Below are positions 13,055-16,670 of a stretch of DNA of 16,670 nt, one piece after another. Source of the DNA: Holosporales bacterium (lineage in GTDB: Bacteria; Pseudomonadota; Alphaproteobacteria; UBA3830; JAIRMZ01); the NCBI GenBank assembly GCA_031279495.1, contig JAITIJ010000042.1, forward strand, positions 1-16,670, in the 5' to 3' direction. The position numbers and the translations under genes were made by a program. Positions within the stretch are counted from its first letter, which is position 1. Each line of letters begins with the position of its first letter. The notes beneath the pieces are model-generated. The model saw only the letters and a program-made list of their open reading frames with translations. It searched no databases and was not told the DNA's origin.

Positions 13055-14800
13055 CTAAAAACGGCAAGAGGTCTTTCTGGTGTTGAGCCATTCCTGCCCC
13101 TTTTTTGACAAGCGAGAGTAAAGAGTTTTCCATATGTTGGAATGATACCAATGAAGCCATTTCGCTTCTTCGCGTGTCAGGCAATCCTGCTCGATGAGTG
13201 CCGGCTCAAACGGAACCAGCGTTAAGGGGGAAAACGTCAGAAAACCAGGATTTTCTGAAGCAGGCACCACTTCTACCACGTTCTCAAGGCGTATACCAAA
13301 AACATCAGGCTTGTAGCATCCCGGTTCAATAGAAAGCACCATCCCCAATTCAAGTGGCGTTCTTGATAATTTAGAAAGCGTAGGGGGATCTTCATGCACA
13401 GATAGATAATGGCCAACGCCGTGTCCTGTTCCATGGTCATAATCATATCCCATCTGCCACAAGGGCTGACGTGCTATAGAGTCAATCGCTGCTCCAGGCG
13501 TTCCGCGCGGAAAAATCGTTGTTGTCGCAGCTATAAGCCCCTTTAGCACCGCAGTGTAGATACGCTTAAAGTGCGTATCCGCAACGGGTCCTAAACCAAT
13601 AGTGCGCGTACAATCGGTTGTGCCGTTTTCGTAATGTCCTCCAGAATCAAGAAGATATCCTTCGCCCGATTGTAAAAAGCGCGCTCCTGTAGAGGGCACG
13701 CGATAATGAACAAATGCCGCATTCGGCCCAGAAGCCGAAATTGTCTCAAAAGAAGGCCCCCGGAACGAAGGATCCCGCGCACGTTCCTCTAATAGTCTCT
13801 CTGCCGCTGAATGCTCGTCTATAGTCCCACACGGCCCTGTTTGCTCGAGCCACGCAAGAAATTCTATCAAGGCAACAGCATCACGTTGATGACAATCACG
13901 GAAACCCTCTAACTCAACAACGTTTTTGATTGCTTTCAGAGCTTTGCATGGATTGGGAGCCGTAATCAGTTGCTTTTTTGCGTTTCTAAGAAAAGTATAC
14001 ACGGCGCAAGACGTTTCATCCAAATCAAGAAGCAGTGTATCGGCAACAGCAGTGTCCAATACTTTTTGCATGCCCGAAAGAGGATGATGAACACAGTGTG
14101 GAACATCTGGCCAATATGTGATGTTGCTAAAGACAGTTAGCTCAGTTTCTTGCAACAGCGCATATGCAGAGGGAATTGGAAAATAAGGAGCTTCCGTTCG
14201 GACGTTTAATACCCACGCAACAGAAGCTGGATCTGCTAAGAACAAAGCCTGCGCTCCCAATTGCTGCACGTGCTGCAAGATTTGGCGGTGCTTTTGTTGC
14301 GTAGAACACCCCGTACAATGAAGATCGATGGGAAAAACCGCGGGAGACTCTGGCACAGGACGATTGCACCACAAAACATCTACTGGATTCTCCGCTATTT
14401 GCTTAAAGGCAAGGTGCGGAGAAGCACGCTGAAAACATTTCAAACGCGTTGGCGTAAATTGCCATGGGTCGAAGCCTACGGAAGCGGGAGTAGATATTGG
14501 CAAAGCACGTGCCAGCCACTGTTCTGGCTTTTCTTCCGTAATTTCAAAAGTAGAAGCAATCTGACGCGAAGCCGCAAGTGTGTATCGCCCATCCACAAAC
14601 AGCGCGGCACGATCTGCCAGAACAATCGCCAAGCCAGCAGATCCCGTAAAACCTGTAAGCCATGCGAGGCGCTCTTCCCAAGGGGAAAGGTGCGCACTAC
14701 GAAACCGATTTTCTCTTGGAAGAATAAATCCAGATAACCCATGGACCTTAAGAAAAGTACGCAGATCAGCAAGTGGATCCATCGCAACGCCATTATTCAT
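13055..14800 (-). CDS. Xaa-Pro aminopeptidase (aminopeptidase P, M24B), three-domain form
   Basis: It removes the N-terminal residue from peptides with proline in second place, in the cytosol, helping to use peptide nitrogen. The 581 residues are long like the three-domain enzymes of alphaproteobacteria and eukaryotes: two creatinase-like N-terminal domains (about 8-140 and 155-290), then the pita-bread catalytic domain and the C-terminal LTREEAKWLHWYH tail. The dinuclear metal ligands are all visible: Asp385, Asp396, His460 in HGTGHGVGH, Glu492 in SIEPG and Glu506 in RLENVV; His365 in FVHYR is also kept. The ATG at 14798-14800 has no clear ribosome binding site; an ATG six codons later is an alternative. 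It is divergent from the histidine phosphatase gene, with 148 bases between them. Confidence 0.95.
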   Translation of the reverse strand: MNNGVAMDPLADLRTFLKVHGLSGFILPRENRFRSAHLSPWEERLAWLTGFTGSAGLAIVLADRAALFVDGRYTLAASRQIASTFEITEEKPEQWLARALPISTPASVGFDPWQFTPTRLKCFQRASPHLAFKQIAENPVDVLWCNRPVPESPAVFPIDLHCTGCSTQQKHRQILQHVQQLGAQALFLADPASVAWVLNVRTEAPYFPIPSAYALLQETELTVFSNITYWPDVPHCVHHPLSGMQKVLDTAVADTLLLDLDETSCAVYTFLRNAKKQLITAPNPCKALKAIKNVVELEGFRDCHQRDAVALIEFLAWLEQTGPCGTIDEHSAAERLLEERARDPSFRGPSFETISASGPNAAFVHYRVPSTGARFLQSGEGYLLDSGGHYENGTTDCTRTIGLGPVADTHFKRIYTAVLKGLIAATTTIFPRGTPGAAIDSIARQPLWQMGYDYDHGTGHGVGHYLSVHEDPPTLSKLSRTPLELGMVLSIEPGCYKPDVFGIRLENVVEVVPASENPGFLTFSPLTLVPFEPALIEQDCLTREEAKWLHWYHSNIWKTLYSRLSKKGQEWLNTRKTSCRF

Positions 14801-14893
14801 TAGCTGAGAATCATACCGGCTTGTGTCGCTTCTGTAAAAAGAGAGGTGTAGTGTTGCATCAAAAACTCAACGCAACGATTTTAACTAAAATTT

Positions 14894-14922
14894 TTGAAAA
14901 ATACATTCGACCATGGTAATGT
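14894..14922 (+). promoter_or_regulatory. possible promoter of the exported histidine phosphatase gene
   Basis: TTGAAA (14894-14899) and TAATGT (14917-14922) are 17 bases apart. The -10 element is poor (three of six). Transcription would start near 14928, about 20 bases before the ATG, still including GAGGA. The -10 element lies inside a perfect 14-base palindrome. Confidence 0.35.
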
Positions 14923-14929
14923 ACATTAC
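14916..14929. promoter_or_regulatory. perfect 14-base palindrome over the likely -10 region
   Basis: GTAATGTACATTAC reads the same on both strands. Its place between the putative -35 element and the ribosome binding site is where a dimeric repressor would bind. One such palindrome is expected by chance in a window of this size, so only the location is suggestive. Confidence 0.35.
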
Positions 14930-14948
14930 ACTAAAAGATGAGGATCTC

Positions 14949-16670
14949 ATGCATCAACACCATCCAACTCTCACATACCTCAAACGCACCATCATTGTTC
15001 TAAGTTGTATATTTTCTTTCTCGCTTGCACAGGGGATGCGCCGTTCACCTCTTTGTGGCCTTACGCCTTATGATGATGGAGGTACAGAAAGCCGCTTCGT
15101 GCCTATGGGAGCGGTTGTCTCTGATGCTCTGCTTCCGTCCTTACTTGCTATACTTTTTCGACAGAGCGGGGATATGCCGTTGTTCCCTCTGACACGTGCG
15201 ACATCTGCCTCCCCTACTGCACTTTTTCCTATGCACCATGTAGATGAAGGGAAAAAGCGCTTCGTTGGATCTCTTGTTCCTTTGTTTCTTAGAGGAGAAA
15301 TATCGCTCCCTGGTGTTCTCTTCTTTGTGCAGAACCCCACCGCGCTTTCGTGTCTTATTGGTCTTGCGCAGCAAAGTCTTGCTGCGTTTTCATGTCTTGT
15401 TCGTCTTACACAACAAAACCCCACTATATTCCCTGACGCAGATAGAGAGCTGCTGCATCTTCTTCCGACACATGCGCTACATGATTTTCCCATTGCCTTT
15501 CCCACCATATCTTGTGCGGAAAAAAAGAAACGTTCGGTTAAGCCCTCTTCTTTTCCTCTTGAGTTTGAATTGCAGAGACAGGAAGCGCCCGGATGCGACC
15601 GTTTAAGGGCTCCATCCTTTTTTGCATTGAAGAAACGTTCGGTTAAGTCCTCTTCTTTTCCTCTTGAGTTTGAATTGCAGAGACAGGAAGCGCCCGGATG
15701 CGACCTCTCAAAAGGTCAAGCGGTCTTCATTGTACGTCATGGGCCAACATTTGGTGATGATTTTATAAAAGGTCGATGCGACGGAGTATTGCAAATATTC
15801 AAAGACGGATCTTTTTTAGAGAAAATTCTCTTAAATTTTGAAAACCCTCAAGATATAGAATTGTACTTAAACGCAGCAAGAAGTGGCTCACCGGTTTCTG
15901 ATGTGCCTCCTGGCCATCTTCTCCCAGGTTTCCCAATTGGCGTTTTCTCTTTGTCTTTGACACTAGATGATTCTCCACCGTCTGATTCACTAGCTTGGAT
16001 GTTAGTAAGAAAGCTTCGCGAGCGACACGTCTCTCTTTGTGACTCTCTTACAGGGGAAGAACTAACTGTCAAAGTGGTACCTTTCGCACTAACACCGGAT
16101 GGCTTTAAATCCGTGTCCGATACAGCCAGAGGTATTCTTCCGTTTCTAACAGGAGAAGGCTGCTTTTCCGTAGAAGTTTTTACCAGTCCACGTTACAGAA
16201 CAAGACAAACGGCAGTATGCTTTGCTGACGTCTTCGCAAAGGGAGGGGTAAAGACAGAGATAGTGGTCGAGTCATCTTTGGACGATGTTCCCCTAAGGTT
16301 CGCAGGAGACAACAAAAGAGAAGTAATGCAATTTTACCATGATCAGGAATGGCTTCATCAATATGATCCGGAACGTTTTCTGACGGGCGAGGATTCATGG
16401 AAATTCTTTGAGATCGTCCCCATACCTGGAAAAACGGCGCGAAAAGTGTTGGGGGCTGGTGTGAGGCGGTTTTTTAAGGAGCGTCTTCACGGTTCCAAAC
16501 GGAGAGTGGTTATTCTTGTTACGCACGACATACCGGGAACTTTTTTAACAGCAAAGCTCGGAGGTAACGAGCCCATCGGTTTGGGCAGATGCAGCATGGT
16601 GTTTCTCCCTAATCCCGTCTTGTCTTTTCACAACAAGACAGGAATACAACGACGAATACGAAAAGAGCAG
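14949..16670 (+). CDS. exported histidine phosphatase superfamily protein with long unknown N-terminal region, cut by window edge
   Basis: The visible 574 codons have no stop and run off the right edge. Residues 1-28 form a signal peptide (LKRTIIVLSCIFSFSLAQ), so the product leaves the cytosol. Residues 29-250 match nothing I know; they begin GMRRSP and contain two near-identical copies of a 25-residue block (193-217 and 228-252). From about 256 a histidine phosphatase domain follows: VRHGPT with Arg263, His264 (phospho-acceptor) and Gly265; SPRYRTRQTA (413-422) with the second phosphate-binding arginine; an acid candidate in the VVESSLDDVP stretch; and LVTHD with the second His526. The family includes phosphoglycerate mutases, SixA and acid phosphatases; the substrate is unknown. 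The ATG has TGAGGA five bases upstream. It might dephosphorylate proteins, sugars or inositol phosphates outside the cell or in a host; this is inference. Confidence 0.85.
   Translation, partial: MHQHHPTLTYLKRTIIVLSCIFSFSLAQGMRRSPLCGLTPYDDGGTESRFVPMGAVVSDALLPSLLAILFRQSGDMPLFPLTRATSASPTALFPMHHVDEGKKRFVGSLVPLFLRGEISLPGVLFFVQNPTALSCLIGLAQQSLAAFSCLVRLTQQNPTIFPDADRELLHLLPTHALHDFPIAFPTISCAEKKKRSVKPSSFPLEFELQRQEAPGCDRLRAPSFFALKKRSVKSSSFPLEFELQRQEAPGCDLSKGQAVFIVRHGPTFGDDFIKGRCDGVLQIFKDGSFLEKILLNFENPQDIELYLNAARSGSPVSDVPPGHLLPGFPIGVFSLSLTLDDSPPSDSLAWMLVRKLRERHVSLCDSLTGEELTVKVVPFALTPDGFKSVSDTARGILPFLTGEGCFSVEVFTSPRYRTRQTAVCFADVFAKGGVKTEIVVESSLDDVPLRFAGDNKREVMQFYHDQEWLHQYDPERFLTGEDSWKFFEIVPIPGKTARKVLGAGVRRFFKERLHGSKRRVVILVTHDIPGTFLTAKLGGNEPIGLGRCSMVFLPNPVLSFHNKTGIQRRIRKEQ
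15525..15705 (+). repeat. in-frame tandem duplication, period 105 bases, inside the phosphatase gene
   Basis: A 76-base block (15525-15600) recurs at 15630-15705 with a single difference (C at 15543, T at 15648; Pro199 against Ser234). The period of 105 bases is 35 codons, so the frame is kept. The spacer between blocks (29 bases, ending SFFAL) has no second copy after the second block. One difference in 76 bases means a recent event. Confidence 0.95.

Noticed and set aside
15068..15508. Minus-strand frame of 146 codons opposite the phosphatase gene
   Set aside because: Antisense to the long exported-protein frame; Arg/Cys-rich text typical of a shadow frame.

Overview
The window looks like part of an alphaproteobacterial chromosome. 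The S21 and L25 sequences are of alphaproteobacterial type, and the gene order prs-rplY is common in that class. A VgrG spike protein, several signal-peptide proteins I cannot match to any family, and four gene-poor stretches of roughly 350-840 bases suggest a host-associated or intracellular lineage (Holosporales-like is a guess, not a demonstration). No tRNA, rRNA, insertion sequence, integrase, CRISPR array or replication origin could be supported.

Layout. (1) Bases 1-3376, minus strand: a tightly packed housekeeping run transcribed xseB, folD, pgeF, prs, rplY with gaps of 3-8 bases; rplY runs off the left edge. (2) 3377-4018: no convincing gene, but a GC-rich hairpin flanked by T runs in both directions. 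(3) 4019-7018, minus strand: an orphan type VI secretion vgrG, then a small Sec-exported protein with its own sigma70-type promoter; its reading frame stays open past its stop codon, so it may be a shortened gene. (4) 7019-7788: no recognisable gene, possibly decayed sequence. (5) rpsU (minus) at 7789-7998, then a purine-rich stretch and a 61-base tandem repeat. (6) 8621-10181, plus strand: a promoter driving an NAD-dependent sugar nucleotide epimerase/reductase and an overlapping phosphoglycosyl transferase, a pair typical of the first step of surface glycan assembly. (7) 10237-12699, minus strand: acetoacetyl-CoA synthetase and, upstream, a small exported protein with a very acidic segment, preceded by a near-perfect inverted repeat and a hairpin terminator. 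(8) 13055-14800, minus strand: a three-domain aminopeptidase P. (9) 14949 to the right edge, plus strand: an exported protein with a roughly 250-residue unknown N-terminal region and a C-terminal histidine phosphatase domain, containing a very recent in-frame 105-base tandem duplication.

How the genes relate. The left operon is core metabolism and translation (exonuclease VII, one-carbon folate, cell-wall editing, PRPP, ribosome). The rest is accessory: secretion (VgrG), surface glycan initiation, use of acetoacetate, and three Sec-exported proteins. Two of these, next to vgrG and at the right edge, share a Gly-Met-Arg-Arg stretch at their predicted mature N-terminus. The most unusual items are the exported histidine phosphatase with its fresh duplication, this shared motif, and the possible truncation of the protein beside vgrG.
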